Source: Saccharopolyspora sp. SCSIO 74807 (GTDB taxonomy: Bacteria > Actinomycetota > Actinomycetes > Mycobacteriales > Pseudonocardiaceae). Taken from it: a stretch of DNA of 64,000 nucleotides. Position numbers and translations under genes: made by a program. The notes beneath the pieces are model-generated. The model did not search any database, was not told the origin of the DNA, and saw nothing but the letters and a program-made list of their open reading frames with translations. The stretch lies in the NCBI RefSeq assembly GCF_037023755.1, contig NZ_CP146100.1, positions 3,503,501-3,567,500 of the forward strand, given 5' to 3'. Positions 32,108 through 40,938 of this stretch are shown piece after piece (within the stretch, counting starts at the first letter, position 1; each line of letters starts with the position of its first letter).

Positions 32108-32154
32108 GGGGACCGGGATCAGCGGCCGGTCGTCACCGGCCGCTCGCGGTCCCC
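32108..32154. terminator. strong hairpin terminator between gcdH and SDR genes
   Basis: Outer stem GGGGACCG (32108-32115) pairs with CGGTCCCC (32147-32154); inner stem AGCGGCCGGT (32121-32130) pairs with ACCGGCCGCT (32135-32144) around the loop CGTC. No U-tract follows, as is usual in actinomycetes. It serves the two convergent operons. The rest of 31869-32107 holds no gene that I can see. Confidence 0.75.
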
Positions 32155-32174
32155 TCGTCGCGCACCCGCGCCGA

Positions 32175-32933
32175 TCACCAGACGGTGAAACCGCCGTCGG
32201 CGACGATGTTGCTGCCGGTCACGAAGCTGCTCGCCTCCGAGGCCAGGAACACCGCCACCGGCCCGAGCTCGTGCGGCTCACCGACCCGGCCCAGCGGGGT
32301 CTGCGCCACCCAGCTGTTGAACCACTCCGGCTGCGTGGTCTGCACCCCGCGCAGCAGCTCGGTGCCGGTGTAGCCGGGCGAGATCGAGTTGACCCGCACG
32401 CCGCGGCCGCCCCACTCACCGGCCAGCGACTTCGTCAGCATGATCACGCCGGACTTGGAGGAGTTGTAGGAGACCTGCGGCTGCGGGTGGTTCGAGATCA
32501 GCCCGGACATCGACGCGATGTTCACGATCGATCCGGAACCCTGGGCGAGCATCTGCTTGCCGACCTCGCGGCAGCAGTAGAACACCGCGTCCAGGTTCAG
32601 CCCGACGACCTTGCGCCACGACTCGTCGCTCATGTCCTCGGCGGGCTCGTTGCGCACCATGCCCGCGTTGTGCACCGAGACGTCCAGGTGCCCGTGCTCG
32701 GCGACGATCTTCGCCACCGCGTCGGCGACCTGCGCGGAGTCGGTCACGTCCACCTGCAGGAACTCACCGCCGATCTGCTCGGCCGCGGCCTTGCCGGTCT
32801 CCGGGTTGATCTCCCCGAGCACCACGTGCGCACCCGACGAGCGCAGCGCCTTGGCGATCTCCAGCCCGATGCCCTGCCCGGCACCGGTCACCAGCGCCAC
32901 CTTGTCCTGCAGGGAGAAAACCTCGGTACCCAC
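32175..32933 (-). CDS. short-chain dehydrogenase/reductase (polyol dehydrogenase-like)
   Basis: 252 residues from GTG at 32933. Cofactor motif ALVTGAGQGIGLEIAKAL, structural VSVHNAGMV, catalytic Ser in SIVNIASMSGL and the YxxxK in QVSYNSSKSGV; the C-terminus GSNIVADGGFTVW. The region around NHPQPQVSYNSSK resembles sugar-alcohol (arabinitol, sorbitol) dehydrogenases, but the substrate cannot be fixed. AAGGTGG lies upstream. Two CCGGTGTGCA direct repeats lie 50-80 bases upstream. It follows the amidase gene by 238 bases on the same strand. Confidence 0.85.
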   Translation of the reverse strand: MGTEVFSLQDKVALVTGAGQGIGLEIAKALRSSGAHVVLGEINPETGKAAAEQIGGEFLQVDVTDSAQVADAVAKIVAEHGHLDVSVHNAGMVRNEPAEDMSDESWRKVVGLNLDAVFYCCREVGKQMLAQGSGSIVNIASMSGLISNHPQPQVSYNSSKSGVIMLTKSLAGEWGGRGVRVNSISPGYTGTELLRGVQTTQPEWFNSWVAQTPLGRVGEPHELGPVAVFLASEASSFVTGSNIVADGGFTVW

Positions 32934-32982
32934 TTGCCACCTTCCCTGAAACGCCACGTTGCTGATGCAGCCTCGCACATCC

Positions 32983-33014
32983 TGCACACCGGGTTGCGCG
33001 GCTGTGCACACCGG
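32983..33014. repeat. paired 10-bp direct repeat upstream of the SDR gene
   Basis: TGCACACCGG occurs at 32983-32992 and 33005-33014, 22 bases apart (two helical turns), in the 238-base gap between the amidase and SDR genes. It could be a tandem operator. The rest of the gap shows nothing recognisable. Confidence 0.4.
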
Positions 33015-33171
33015 CCCCGGGCCGTTCGCCTGCCGCGAATGCCGCTCGTTCGAGCATGACCAGCGAGGCCGCGGGACCGCGAGGCCGGTCAGCGAGTGCG
33101 TCGCAGGGCACCGTGAGGCGCGGGCAACGGCGGAATCCGGGGAATCCACTCGACATCCGGCCGCGACGCGG

Positions 33172-34626
33172 TCAGGTCAGGGCCGGTGGCAGGGCTGCGT
33201 GCACCCAATCGCTGGCCTGCTCGTAGGCGTGCCCGAGCCGCAGCAGCTCCCACTCGGCGTGGCCGCGGCCGATGAGCTGCACCCCGGTCGGCAACCCGGC
33301 GCCGTTGAACCCGGCGGGCAGGTTCAGCACCGGATGGCCGGACAAGGTCCACGGCGCGGCCGTCTCCATCCAGCGGTGGTAGGTGTCCATCGGGTGGCCG
33401 CCGACCTCCTCCGGCCAGCGCATCCCGACATCGAACGGGAAGACCTGCGTGCTCGGCGCGAGCAGGAAGTCGTAGCGGGCGAACAGGTCCGAAACCACGG
33501 CCCGCCAGGCGTCGCGGCCTTCCAGCGCGGCGGTGATGTCCGGTACCCCGAGCTTGCCGTGACCTTCCGCCTCGTAGACGGCTTCGGGCTTCATCCGCGA
33601 GCGGGTGGCCGGGTCCGCGTACAGCTCGCGCAGCTTCTCGCCGACCATCCAGTGCCGCCACAGCAGGAACGTCTCCCACGCCCGCGCCACCGGGAGCCCG
33701 CCCGGAACCGGCTCGACCTCGCAGCCCAGCGACCGGAACAGCTCCACCGCGGAACCGCACACGTCCAGCACACCCGGCTCGGTCGGCAGGTAGCCGTCGA
33801 AGTCGCCGATCCAGCCGATCCGGACGCCCGCCGGGTCGTTGCGCAACTGCCCGGTGAACTCCGCGGGGTCGCGGTCCAGGCTCAGCGGCGCCCGCTCGTC
33901 CGGACCGGCCATTGTGGACAGCAGCATCGCCAGGTCGCGCACCGTGCGCGCCATCGGCCCGGGCACCGACGGATCGGCCACGAAACCCGGCGAGGGCACC
34001 CGGCCGAAACCGGGCCGCAGCCCGAGCACGTTGCAGAACGCCGCCGGATTGCGCAGCGAACCCATGAAGTCGCTGCCGTCTGCCACCGGCAGCATCCGCA
34101 TCGCCAGCGCTGCAGCGGCCCCTCCGCTGCTGCCGCCCGCCGTGCGGGTCTGGTCGTAGGGGTTGGTCGTGGTGCCGAAGACCTCGTTGAACGTGTGCGA
34201 GCCGAGTCCGAACTCGGGCACGTTCGTCTTGCCGACGACGATCGCGCCCGCTTCCTTCATCCGGCGCACGTGCGTCGCGTCCTCGGTCGCCGGTGCGGTG
34301 CGCTGGAAGCCCTGCGTGGTGGGGAATCCGGCCGCGTCGGCGAGGTCCTTCACCGCGATCGGGAAGCCGTGCATCCAGCCGACGGGCTCACCGCGGTCGA
34401 GCGCGGCGTCGCGCTCGCGGGCCTGGGCGAGCACGTCTTCCTCGTCCGCCCGGGACACGATCGCGTTGACCAGCGGGTCGAACCGGTCGATGTGGCGCAG
34501 GAAGGCTTCGGCGACCTCGACGCAGGAGATCTCCCGCCGCCGGATCGACCAGGACAGTTCCACCGCGTCGAGCAGCACCGGCTCTTCGAGGCCCGGCGAT
34601 GGGATTCCGCTGAACTCCGCTGCCAC
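33172..34626 (-). CDS. amidase signature family protein
   Basis: 484 residues from GTG at 34626, chosen because GGGGAG lies 5 bases upstream; an in-frame GTG at 34656 lacks this. The Ser-cisSer-Lys triad is visible: Lys in GFPIAVKDLADAAGFPTT, cis-Ser in TAGGSSGGAAAALA, and nucleophile Ser in DGSDFMGSLRNPAAF. The protein hydrolyses carboxamides. The segment WMHGFPIAVKD and C-terminal NLPAGFNGAGLPTGVQLIGR are typical. Cytoplasmic. It diverges from an MFS gene, so import and hydrolysis of an amide could be linked (inference). Confidence 0.88.
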   Translation of the reverse strand: MAAEFSGIPSPGLEEPVLLDAVELSWSIRRREISCVEVAEAFLRHIDRFDPLVNAIVSRADEEDVLAQARERDAALDRGEPVGWMHGFPIAVKDLADAAGFPTTQGFQRTAPATEDATHVRRMKEAGAIVVGKTNVPEFGLGSHTFNEVFGTTTNPYDQTRTAGGSSGGAAAALAMRMLPVADGSDFMGSLRNPAAFCNVLGLRPGFGRVPSPGFVADPSVPGPMARTVRDLAMLLSTMAGPDERAPLSLDRDPAEFTGQLRNDPAGVRIGWIGDFDGYLPTEPGVLDVCGSAVELFRSLGCEVEPVPGGLPVARAWETFLLWRHWMVGEKLRELYADPATRSRMKPEAVYEAEGHGKLGVPDITAALEGRDAWRAVVSDLFARYDFLLAPSTQVFPFDVGMRWPEEVGGHPMDTYHRWMETAAPWTLSGHPVLNLPAGFNGAGLPTGVQLIGRGHAEWELLRLGHAYEQASDWVHAALPPALT

Positions 34627-34735
34627 CCGAACTCCCCACGCCGCTGTGCCGATCACCGACCGTGTCCCGCTGCGCCCCTGCGCGTCAAGGCCGTGCGCAC
34701 CTGCATTCGAGTGCGGTCAGCGAGGCCTGCGTCAC

Positions 34736-34750
34736 GTTAGCGTTGCTAAC
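34736..34750. promoter_or_regulatory. 15-bp inverted repeat between amidase and MFS genes
   Basis: GTTAGC-GTT-GCTAAC is a perfect inverted repeat 47 bases before the MFS start and 110 bases from the amidase start. It is a candidate operator for both divergent genes; the regulator is not in this neighbourhood. Confidence 0.5.
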
Positions 34751-34796
34751 CGATTGCTCGGTTCACACGCTGGTGGCCGGATTCGAGGAGGCGCGG

Positions 34797-35981
34797 ATGT
34801 CCGCAGCGGTGATCAACAACCGGCGATCGCTCCAACGCCGCCCCGGCGCGGTACGCGTGCTGAGCGCGGTCGCCGCGGTGGTGACCGTCGGGGTCTTCCC
34901 GGTGTTCCTGGTCGGCGGGCTCGGCGTGCAGCTGCAGCGGGAGCTGGATTTCGGCGCAGCGCTGCTCGGCGTGGCCACCGCCGGGTTCTTCGGCGTCGCC
35001 GCGCTGGCGTCGCGTTCGATGGGCTGGGTGGTGGAGCGCATCGGCTCCCGGCTGGCGATGCGGCTGGGCGCGGCGGGCAGCGCCGCCTGCCTGTTCGGGA
35101 TGGCCGCCGTGCAGCACTCGGGCTGGCTCGTCGCGCTGCTGTGGATTGCCGGGTTGCCCAACTCGCTCGCGCAGCCCGCGGCGAACCTGCTGGTCACCCA
35201 AGGTGTTCCGGCTGCCAGGCGCGGCATGGGCTTCGGCGTGAAGCAGTCCTCCATCCCGGTCGCCACGCTGCTGGCGGGCGCGGCGGTACCGGCGATCGCG
35301 CTGACCATCGGCTGGCGCTGGGTGTTCGTGTTCGGCGGGCTGCTCGGGCTGCTGGCCGCGTTCGCGGTGCCTGCGCTGGCGGAGGCGGAGCGCTCGTCGC
35401 GGGCGTCTTCGGCTGAATCGTCCGGCGATTCGAAGTTCGTGCCGCTGCTGTTGCTGGCCATCGCAGGAGGGCTGGGGTCGGCGGCGGCCAACGCGCTCGG
35501 CTCGTTCGTCACCACCACCGCCGTCGAAGTCGGGTTCAGCCCGTCCGCGGCGGGGCTGGTGCTGTCGTTGGGTTCCGCGGCCGGTCTGACGATCCGGCTG
35601 GGGGCCGGGGTGGTCGCGGATCGCTGGAACCCGAACCTGCTGCGGCTGATCACGGCGATGCTGCTGGTCGGCTCGGTCGGTTACGTACTGATGGGGGCGG
35701 GTTCGGCCGAGCTGTTCCTGCTCGGGGTGTCGGTCGGCTTCGGTGCCGGGTGGGCGTGGCCTGGGCTGCTGAACTTCGCCGTCGCCCGCATCGCGCCGGA
35801 CCGGGTGGCGAGCGCGACCTCGTTCACCCAGACCGGGATCTACCTGGGCGGCAGCGCCGGGCCGCTGCTGTTCGGCTTCTTCGCCGAGCACGCTGGTCTC
35901 GGCGCCGCCTGGCTGGCGGCCGGAACCGCCGCGGTCGTCGCCGGTGTCCTGCTGCTGTTCATCCGCACTCCCCGCTCCTGA
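34797..35981 (+). CDS. MFS transporter
   Basis: 394 residues with 12 hydrophobic segments, first VLSAVAAVVTVGVFPVFLVGG. The loop 2-3 motif ASRSMGWVVERIGSRLAMRLG is the usual MFS signature; KQSSIPVATLLAG and SFTQTGIYLGGSAGPLLFG are matching segments in the two halves, as in the CynX/NimT-like group. GAGGAG precedes the ATG. The substrate is unknown; divergence from an amidase suggests an amide or its product. A palindromic element follows about 100 bases after the stop. Confidence 0.88.
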   Translation: MSAAVINNRRSLQRRPGAVRVLSAVAAVVTVGVFPVFLVGGLGVQLQRELDFGAALLGVATAGFFGVAALASRSMGWVVERIGSRLAMRLGAAGSAACLFGMAAVQHSGWLVALLWIAGLPNSLAQPAANLLVTQGVPAARRGMGFGVKQSSIPVATLLAGAAVPAIALTIGWRWVFVFGGLLGLLAAFAVPALAEAERSSRASSAESSGDSKFVPLLLLAIAGGLGSAAANALGSFVTTTAVEVGFSPSAAGLVLSLGSAAGLTIRLGAGVVADRWNPNLLRLITAMLLVGSVGYVLMGAGSAELFLLGVSVGFGAGWAWPGLLNFAVARIAPDRVASATSFTQTGIYLGGSAGPLLFGFFAEHAGLGAAWLAAGTAAVVAGVLLLFIRTPRS

Positions 35982-36078
35982 CCCACCGGAGGCGCCGACG
36001 ATCGAGCGGCCCGCGCACGCACGGCCATCCGGACGGCCGACACGCCGACGCGTCACCCGACCCGCGTAATCTCGTTCG

Positions 36079-36130
36079 GAGTGCGAAGGGGCTTTCGCCC
36101 CGTCCGATGGGGCCGACAGGTCCTTCACTC
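36079..36130. repeat. divergent palindromic element (variant of the repeat family)
   Basis: Ends GAGTGCGAAGGGG and GGTCCTTCACTC are complementary with one unpaired base; the inner part contains GGGGCTTTCGCCCC and ATGGGGCCGACAGG. Size and placement match the 51-bp family: it sits between the convergent MFS and methyltransferase genes, ending 3 bases from the latter's stop. Confidence 0.6.
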
Positions 36131-36132
36131 GG

Positions 36133-36948
36133 CTACTCGTGCCGAGCCGGTTTGCGTGCGACACCGCCGTGCAGGATGCGGTAGTGGGGGTGCGCGGGCG
36201 CTCCCGGATCCGGACGCCAATCGCTCACGCAGCAGGTGCCCGGCCCGAGCCGGTCGAACCCGCCGAAGCACTCGTCGATCCACTCCGGCGACCGGTCCAC
36301 CAGCGGATCCGCCGTGTCCGCGTAGAAATTCGCCAGCAAGTGCATCGGAGCGGGCTGCTCGCCCCCGGTGACGTGCGAGATCACCAGCCCGCTGCCCGGC
36401 GGCACCGCCCGCTGGTAGGTGCGCACCAAGCCGTGCGGGTCGTCGCCGTCGTCCAGGAAGTGCAGCACCGCCGACATCAGCACCCCCACCGGCTGAGCGA
36501 GGTCGAGCAGCGCGGCGGTTTCCGGCGCGTTCAGCACGGACCCGGGTTCGCGGAGGTCCGCGCGGATGATCTCCGCCCGCGGTTCGGCGGCCAGCAGCGG
36601 TTTGCTGTGCGCGACGGTCAGCGGCTCGTTGTCCACGTACAGCACCCGGAACCGGCCGGTGCGCCTGCGCGCGACCTCGTGCACGTGCCCGATCGTCGGA
36701 ATGCCCGAACCCAGATCCAGGAACTGCCGCACCCCGCGGGCCAGCAGGTACTCCACGGCACGCCGCAGGAACGCCCGGTTGTCCCGGAAAACCCCGGTCA
36801 CCCCGGGCAGCGCCAGCTCGAGCCGTTCGGCGAACCGCCGCTCGACGCCGAAGTTGTGCGAGCCGCCGAGGAAGGCGTCGTAGATCCGCGCCGCGCAGGG
36901 CCGGTCGATGTCCATCTCCCTGGACAGCAGGCGCTGCGCTTCGGTCAT
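36133..36948 (-). CDS. DUF574 SAM-dependent methyltransferase-like protein
   Basis: 271 residues. MDIDRPCAARIYDAFLGGSHNFGVERRFAE is the signature opening of the actinobacterial DUF574 (S-adenosyl methyltransferase) family. The SAM-binding motif is QFLDLGSGIPTIGHVHEVA, with VLYVDNEPLTVAHSK as the second contact. The C-terminal ECFGGFDRLGPGTCCVSDWRPD is also typical. GAGGAG precedes the ATG; TACTGT upstream on the minus strand could be its -10. These proteins are numerous in mycelial actinomycetes and their substrates are unknown. It diverges from mscR across 203 bases. Confidence 0.88.
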   Translation of the reverse strand: MTEAQRLLSREMDIDRPCAARIYDAFLGGSHNFGVERRFAERLELALPGVTGVFRDNRAFLRRAVEYLLARGVRQFLDLGSGIPTIGHVHEVARRRTGRFRVLYVDNEPLTVAHSKPLLAAEPRAEIIRADLREPGSVLNAPETAALLDLAQPVGVLMSAVLHFLDDGDDPHGLVRTYQRAVPPGSGLVISHVTGGEQPAPMHLLANFYADTADPLVDRSPEWIDECFGGFDRLGPGTCCVSDWRPDPGAPAHPHYRILHGGVARKPARHE

Positions 36949-37151
36949 GGTGTGCTCCTCGTTCGATCGCCGGCACCGTACAGTAGCCACGTGGTGACGA
37001 ACTGTGTCGAACCGTCCGCCCCCAGGCGCGTCCGCTGTTCGACCGAACCGCAGTCGCGACGGCACCGGCTACGTCCGATCGGGCGGTATGGTCGCGACGC
37101 CAGATGTCGATATGCGCATGTGGGCGAAATCCGATAGCCAGGAGGTGTTCG

Positions 37152-38234
37152 TTGAGCGAAGTCCGTGCCGTGGTGGCGACCGGCAAGGGAGCCCCCGTCG
37201 AGGTCGTCGACATCCGGGTCCCGGACCCGGGCCCGGGCGAGGCCGTGGTGGCCGTGCAGGCGTGCGGGGTCTGCCACACCGACCTGCACTACCGGGAAGG
37301 CGGCATCAGCGACGACTACCCGTTCCTGCTCGGCCACGAGGCCGCAGGTGTCGTGGAGTCGGTCGGCGATGGCGTCCAGGATCTTGAGCCGGGCGATTTC
37401 GTGGTGCTCAACTGGCGCGCCGTCTGCGGCGTGTGCCGGGCGTGCAAGCGCGGACGTCCGCAGTACTGCTTCGACACGCACAACGCCGCGCAGCCTATGA
37501 CGCTGACCGACGGCACCCCGTTGGAACCGGCGCTGGGCATCGGCGCCTTCGCGGAGAAGACGCTGGTCCACTCGGGACAGTGCACGAAGGTCGACCCGTC
37601 CGCGCGGCCCGCGGTGGCCGGGCTGCTGGGCTGCGGCGTGATGGCCGGCATCGGCGCCGCGGTCAACACCGGGCACGCCGGTCCCGGCGACACGGTGGCC
37701 GTGATCGGCTGCGGCGGTGTCGGCGACGGCTCGGTGGCCGGCGCGAACATGGCCGGTGCGCGGCGGATCATCGCCGTGGACAAGGACCCGAAGAAGCTGG
37801 ACTGGGCCAAGCAGTTCGGTGCCACGCACACCGTCAACGCCGGTGAGCAGGACACCGTCGAGGCGATCCGGGAACTCACCGACGGATTCGGCGCCGACCT
37901 GGTGGTCGACGCGGTCGGCGTGCCGGAGACCTACAAGCAGGCGTTCTACGCGCGCGATCTCGCGGGCACCGTGGTGCTCGTCGGCGTGCCCACGCCGGAG
38001 ATGCGGCTCGAGCTGCCGCTGCTGGACGTGTTCGCGCGCGGCGGTTCGCTGAAGTCCGCCTGGTACGGCGACTGCCTGCCCAGCCGGGACTTCCCGATGC
38101 TGGTGGAGCTCTACCAGCAGGGCAGGCTGCCGCTGGAGAAGTTCGTGACCGAACAGATCGCGCTGGACCAGGTGGAGTCCGCGTTCAGCAAGATGCACGC
38201 CGGTGACGTGCTGCGTTCGGTGGTGGTGTTCTGA
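37152..38234 (+). CDS. mscR: S-(hydroxymethyl)mycothiol dehydrogenase / nitrosomycothiol reductase
   Basis: 360 residues from TTG at 37152 with AGGAGG upstream. Zinc alcohol dehydrogenase fold: catalytic-zinc [15 protein letters not shown] and [15 protein letters not shown]; structural-zinc cysteines in [15 protein letters not shown]; cofactor motif [22 protein letters not shown]. The long loop [37 protein letters not shown] is specific to the mycothiol-dependent formaldehyde dehydrogenases (MscR). It detoxifies formaldehyde bound to mycothiol and S-nitrosomycothiol. TATGGT at 37087 is a possible -10. It is coupled to the MBL gene, as in mycobacteria. Confidence 0.93.
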   Translation: MSEVRAVVATGKGAPVEVVDIRVPDPGPGEAVVAVQACGVCHTDLHYREGGISDDYPFLLGHEAAGVVESVGDGVQDLEPGDFVVLNWRAVCGVCRACKRGRPQYCFDTHNAAQPMTLTDGTPLEPALGIGAFAEKTLVHSGQCTKVDPSARPAVAGLLGCGVMAGIGAAVNTGHAGPGDTVAVIGCGGVGDGSVAGANMAGARRIIAVDKDPKKLDWAKQFGATHTVNAGEQDTVEAIRELTDGFGADLVVDAVGVPETYKQAFYARDLAGTVVLVGVPTPEMRLELPLLDVFARGGSLKSAWYGDCLPSRDFPMLVELYQQGRLPLEKFVTEQIALDQVESAFSKMHAGDVLRSVVVF

Positions 38235-38863
38235 TGGCCGCGCGCATCGACCACACCACGACTTCCGGCACGTTCTCGCTGGACGGCCAGACCTTCGATG
38301 TGGACAACAACGCCTGGGTGGTCGGCGACGACGCCGAGTGCGTCGTGATCGACGTGCCGCACGACCCGGCCGCGGTCCAGGAGCTGATCGCCGGGCGGAA
38401 GGTGCTGGCGATCCTGGCCACGCACGCCCACGACGACCACGTGCGCAAGGCCCCGGAACTGGCCGAGGCGGTCGGCGCGCCGATCTTCCTGCACCCGGAC
38501 GACCTGGTGCTGTGGCGGCTGACCCACCCGGACCGGGAGCCGGAGCGCAAGCTCGCCGACCGGCAGGTGGTCGGGGTCGCGGGCACCGGCCTGCAAGTGC
38601 TGCACACCCCGGGGCACGCGCCCGGCTCGGTGTGCTTGTACTCGGCCGATCTCGGCGCGGTGTTCACCGGGGACACGTTGTTCGCCGGTGGTCCCGGGGC
38701 GACCGGGCGGTCCTACTCGGACTTCGCGGTGCTCACCGAGTCGATCCGGGACCGGTTGCTGACCCTTCCGGAGGTCACCAGGGTGCTGCCCGGCCACGGC
38801 GAGACCACGACCGTTGGTGAGGTTTTGCCGCATTTCGACGATTGGGTCGCGCGAGGCTACTGA
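38234..38863 (+). CDS. MBL-fold hydrolase paired with mscR
   Basis: 209 residues. The metal site THAHDDH (HxHxDH), later HTPGHAPGSVCLY, VFTGDTLFAGGPGATGR and LPGHGETTT make a complete glyoxalase II-like metallo-beta-lactamase fold. ATG overlaps the mscR stop (TGATG). By analogy with the mscR-linked gene of mycobacteria it probably hydrolyses the S-formylmycothiol thioester made by MscR, giving formate and mycothiol; that role is inferred from pairing. Confidence 0.88.
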   Translation: MAARIDHTTTSGTFSLDGQTFDVDNNAWVVGDDAECVVIDVPHDPAAVQELIAGRKVLAILATHAHDDHVRKAPELAEAVGAPIFLHPDDLVLWRLTHPDREPERKLADRQVVGVAGTGLQVLHTPGHAPGSVCLYSADLGAVFTGDTLFAGGPGATGRSYSDFAVLTESIRDRLLTLPEVTRVLPGHGETTTVGEVLPHFDDWVARGY

Positions 38864-38896
38864 TTCCCGGGCGGGTACGTGCGCATACTGCTGCCC

Positions 38897-40135
38897 GTGT
38901 CGACTTCGCCGATACCGACGTGGCTGACCGAGCGGGCGTACCTGCTCGACTCCGCGATGGTCGTGCTGTTCATCGTCATGCACGTGCTGGTGCTCAGCGT
39001 CGACCCGCCGCCGCCCGGCACGCCGTGGTGGTCGCTGATGCTGGTCAGCGTGCCCGCGTTCGGGCTGCTGCTGGTGCGCAGGCGGTGGCCGTGGGTGCCG
39101 TTGCTGGGCTGTCTGGCCGCTGCGACGACGCTGACGATCGCCTGGGTGCCGGAGGATCCGCTGAACTTCGCGATCCTGGTCGGCGTCTACTCGGTGTGCC
39201 AGCGCAGCGGGGTGGCCGGCGCGGTCGTGGCGACCGTGCTGGCCATGCTGTGGCCGGTGGTCTACTCGCTGGGCGAACCGCCGCTGTCGGCGGTGGTGAG
39301 CACGCTGATGGCCTCGGTGGACCTGTTCATGGTCGTGGGGCTGGCGTACGCGGTGCGGCTCGGGCGCCGCCGCGCGGCTCAGCTGGAGAGCACGGTCGCG
39401 CTGCTGGACCAGGCGCGGGAGCAGCTCGCCGCGGAGGCCGTGGCCGGTGAGCGCGCCCGCATCGCCCGCGAGTTCCACGACATCGTCTCGCACAACTTGT
39501 CGGTGGTGGCCTTGCGCGCCGGAGTGGCTCGTGCGCTGGTGGATCGCGATCCGGGCCATGCCGAGGAGACGTTGCGGGAACTGGAGCACACCTCGCGAAC
39601 CGCGCTGGGTGAGCTGCGCGGGCTGCTCGGCCGATTGCGGGAGGAACCCGCGGGTCAGGAGCTGGCCGGGCAGGAGCAGGGCCCGAGCGCGGACGCCGAC
39701 CGGCCGGGCCGCCAGCCGGCGCCGGGCCTGCACAAGGTGGACCACCTGGTGGATTCGGTGCGCGGCACCGGCGTGGTGTGGCGGCTGGACCGGCGCGGCG
39801 AGGTCCGCGAGCTGGGGCCGGGCGTGGAGATGGCCGCCTACCGGATCGTGCAGGAAGCCGTGACCAACGTGCTCAAGCACGCCCCGTCCGGCTACGCGCG
39901 AGTGCTGCTGGACTACGGCAGCGGTGTGCTGCGGCTGGAAGTTACCAACCACGCGACCGGTCAGGCGTTCGGCTCGCTGCCCGTGCAGGCACCGCGCGGC
40001 GGTTCCGGGCAGGGCTTGGTCGGCCTGCGGGAACGGGCCGCGCTGCTGGGCGGAACGTTCACCGCGCATCCCGTTGCGAACGGATTCCACTTGGCCGCCG
40101 TGCTACCGTGCGCCGAAAATTCGGACCTTGCCTGA
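38897..40135 (+). CDS. NarL-type sensor histidine kinase
   Basis: 412 residues from GTG at 38897, which is 8 bases after CATACT (38884-38889), suggesting a leaderless mRNA; in-frame GTG at 38879 is the alternative. Five to six membrane helices fill residues 20-155, with no large extracellular sensor domain. HisKA_3 motif ARIAREFHDIVSHNLSVVALRAG carries the phosphorylated His. A variable linker with a QELAGQEQGPSADADRPGRQ stretch is followed by the ATPase domain (YRIVQEAVTNVLKHAPSG, GQGLVGLRERAALLGG). It signals to the response regulator encoded 52 bases downstream. The stimulus is unknown. Confidence 0.9.
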   Translation: MSTSPIPTWLTERAYLLDSAMVVLFIVMHVLVLSVDPPPPGTPWWSLMLVSVPAFGLLLVRRRWPWVPLLGCLAAATTLTIAWVPEDPLNFAILVGVYSVCQRSGVAGAVVATVLAMLWPVVYSLGEPPLSAVVSTLMASVDLFMVVGLAYAVRLGRRRAAQLESTVALLDQAREQLAAEAVAGERARIAREFHDIVSHNLSVVALRAGVARALVDRDPGHAEETLRELEHTSRTALGELRGLLGRLREEPAGQELAGQEQGPSADADRPGRQPAPGLHKVDHLVDSVRGTGVVWRLDRRGEVRELGPGVEMAAYRIVQEAVTNVLKHAPSGYARVLLDYGSGVLRLEVTNHATGQAFGSLPVQAPRGGSGQGLVGLRERAALLGGTFTAHPVANGFHLAAVLPCAENSDLA

Positions 40136-40187
40136 CCCGGAAATCCCGCCGGTGCGCCGGTGAAGCCGAACGACAGGAGGTCCGGCG

Positions 40188-40880
40188 GTGGAGTGCCCGG
40201 CCGAAACGACCGTACTGGTCGCCGACGACCAAGCCATGATCCGCGCGGGACTGGTCGCGTTGCTGTCCGCCGACCCGGGACTTCGGGTGCTTTCCGAAGC
40301 CGAGGACGGGGACGCGGCGATCGCCGCCGTGCGCAGGCGCCGCCCCGACGTGGTGCTGATGGACGTGCGGATGCCGGGCACCGACGGGATCAGCGCCGCC
40401 CGCGAGATCATCGGCGACACCGAGGGCCGCACCGCGGTGCTGATGCTGACGGTGCACGACCTCGACGAGTACGTCTACGCCGCGCTGCGGGCCGGGGCCA
40501 GCGGATTCCTGCTCAAGGACGCGCCGCCGGAGGAGCTGGTGCGCGCGGTGCACACCGTGGCCGCGGGGGAGGCACTGCTGGCCCCGCGAGTGACCCGGCG
40601 GTTGCTCACCCGGTTCGCTTCGCTGGGGGTGCGCGATGCTTCCAGCGAGCTCAGCGGGCTGACGAACCGGGAGCGCGACGTGCTGCTGGAGGTCGCCCGC
40701 GGCGGTTCGAACGCGGACATCGCGCGCAAGCTGGGACTGGCCGAGCTGACCGTGAAATCGCACCTGTACCACGTGATGCAGAAGCTGCACCTGAGCTCGC
40801 GCACCCAACTGGTGATCACCGCCTACGAGACCGGTCTGGTCTCCCCGGGCAGGCTGGGCGGGCCCGAAGCGCCGGTGTGA
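40188..40880 (+). CDS. NarL/LuxR-type response regulator
   Basis: 230 residues from GTG with AGGAGG upstream. Receiver: VLVADDQAMIRAGLVALL (acidic pair), phosphoacceptor Asp in VVLMDVRMPGTDG, Thr in VLMLTVHDLDEY, Lys in GFLLKDAPPEEL. LuxR helix-turn-helix: LTNRERDVLLEVARGGSNADIARKLGLAELTVKSHLYHVMQKL. It is partner of the upstream kinase. No obvious target genes flank it. Confidence 0.93.
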   Translation: MECPAETTVLVADDQAMIRAGLVALLSADPGLRVLSEAEDGDAAIAAVRRRRPDVVLMDVRMPGTDGISAAREIIGDTEGRTAVLMLTVHDLDEYVYAALRAGASGFLLKDAPPEELVRAVHTVAAGEALLAPRVTRRLLTRFASLGVRDASSELSGLTNRERDVLLEVARGGSNADIARKLGLAELTVKSHLYHVMQKLHLSSRTQLVITAYETGLVSPGRLGGPEAPV

Positions 40881-40904
40881 CCGGAGCACCGTGCGACGGC
40901 GCCC

Positions 40905-40932
40905 TTGGATCGGTTCAGCGGGCTGATCTAAT
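40905..40932 (+). promoter_or_regulatory. promoter of the Gfo/Idh/MocA gene, leaderless arrangement
   Basis: TTGGAT (40905-40910), 16-base spacer, TCTAAT (40927-40932), then 6 bases to the ATG at 40939. No ribosome site lies between, so the transcript probably begins at the start codon. Confidence 0.5.
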
Positions 40933-40938
40933 GGCCGC

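Noticed and set aside
37114-37135. ATGCGCAT palindrome before mscR as an operator
   Set aside because: Eight-base GC-rich palindromes are expected often by chance here, and no second copy was seen.
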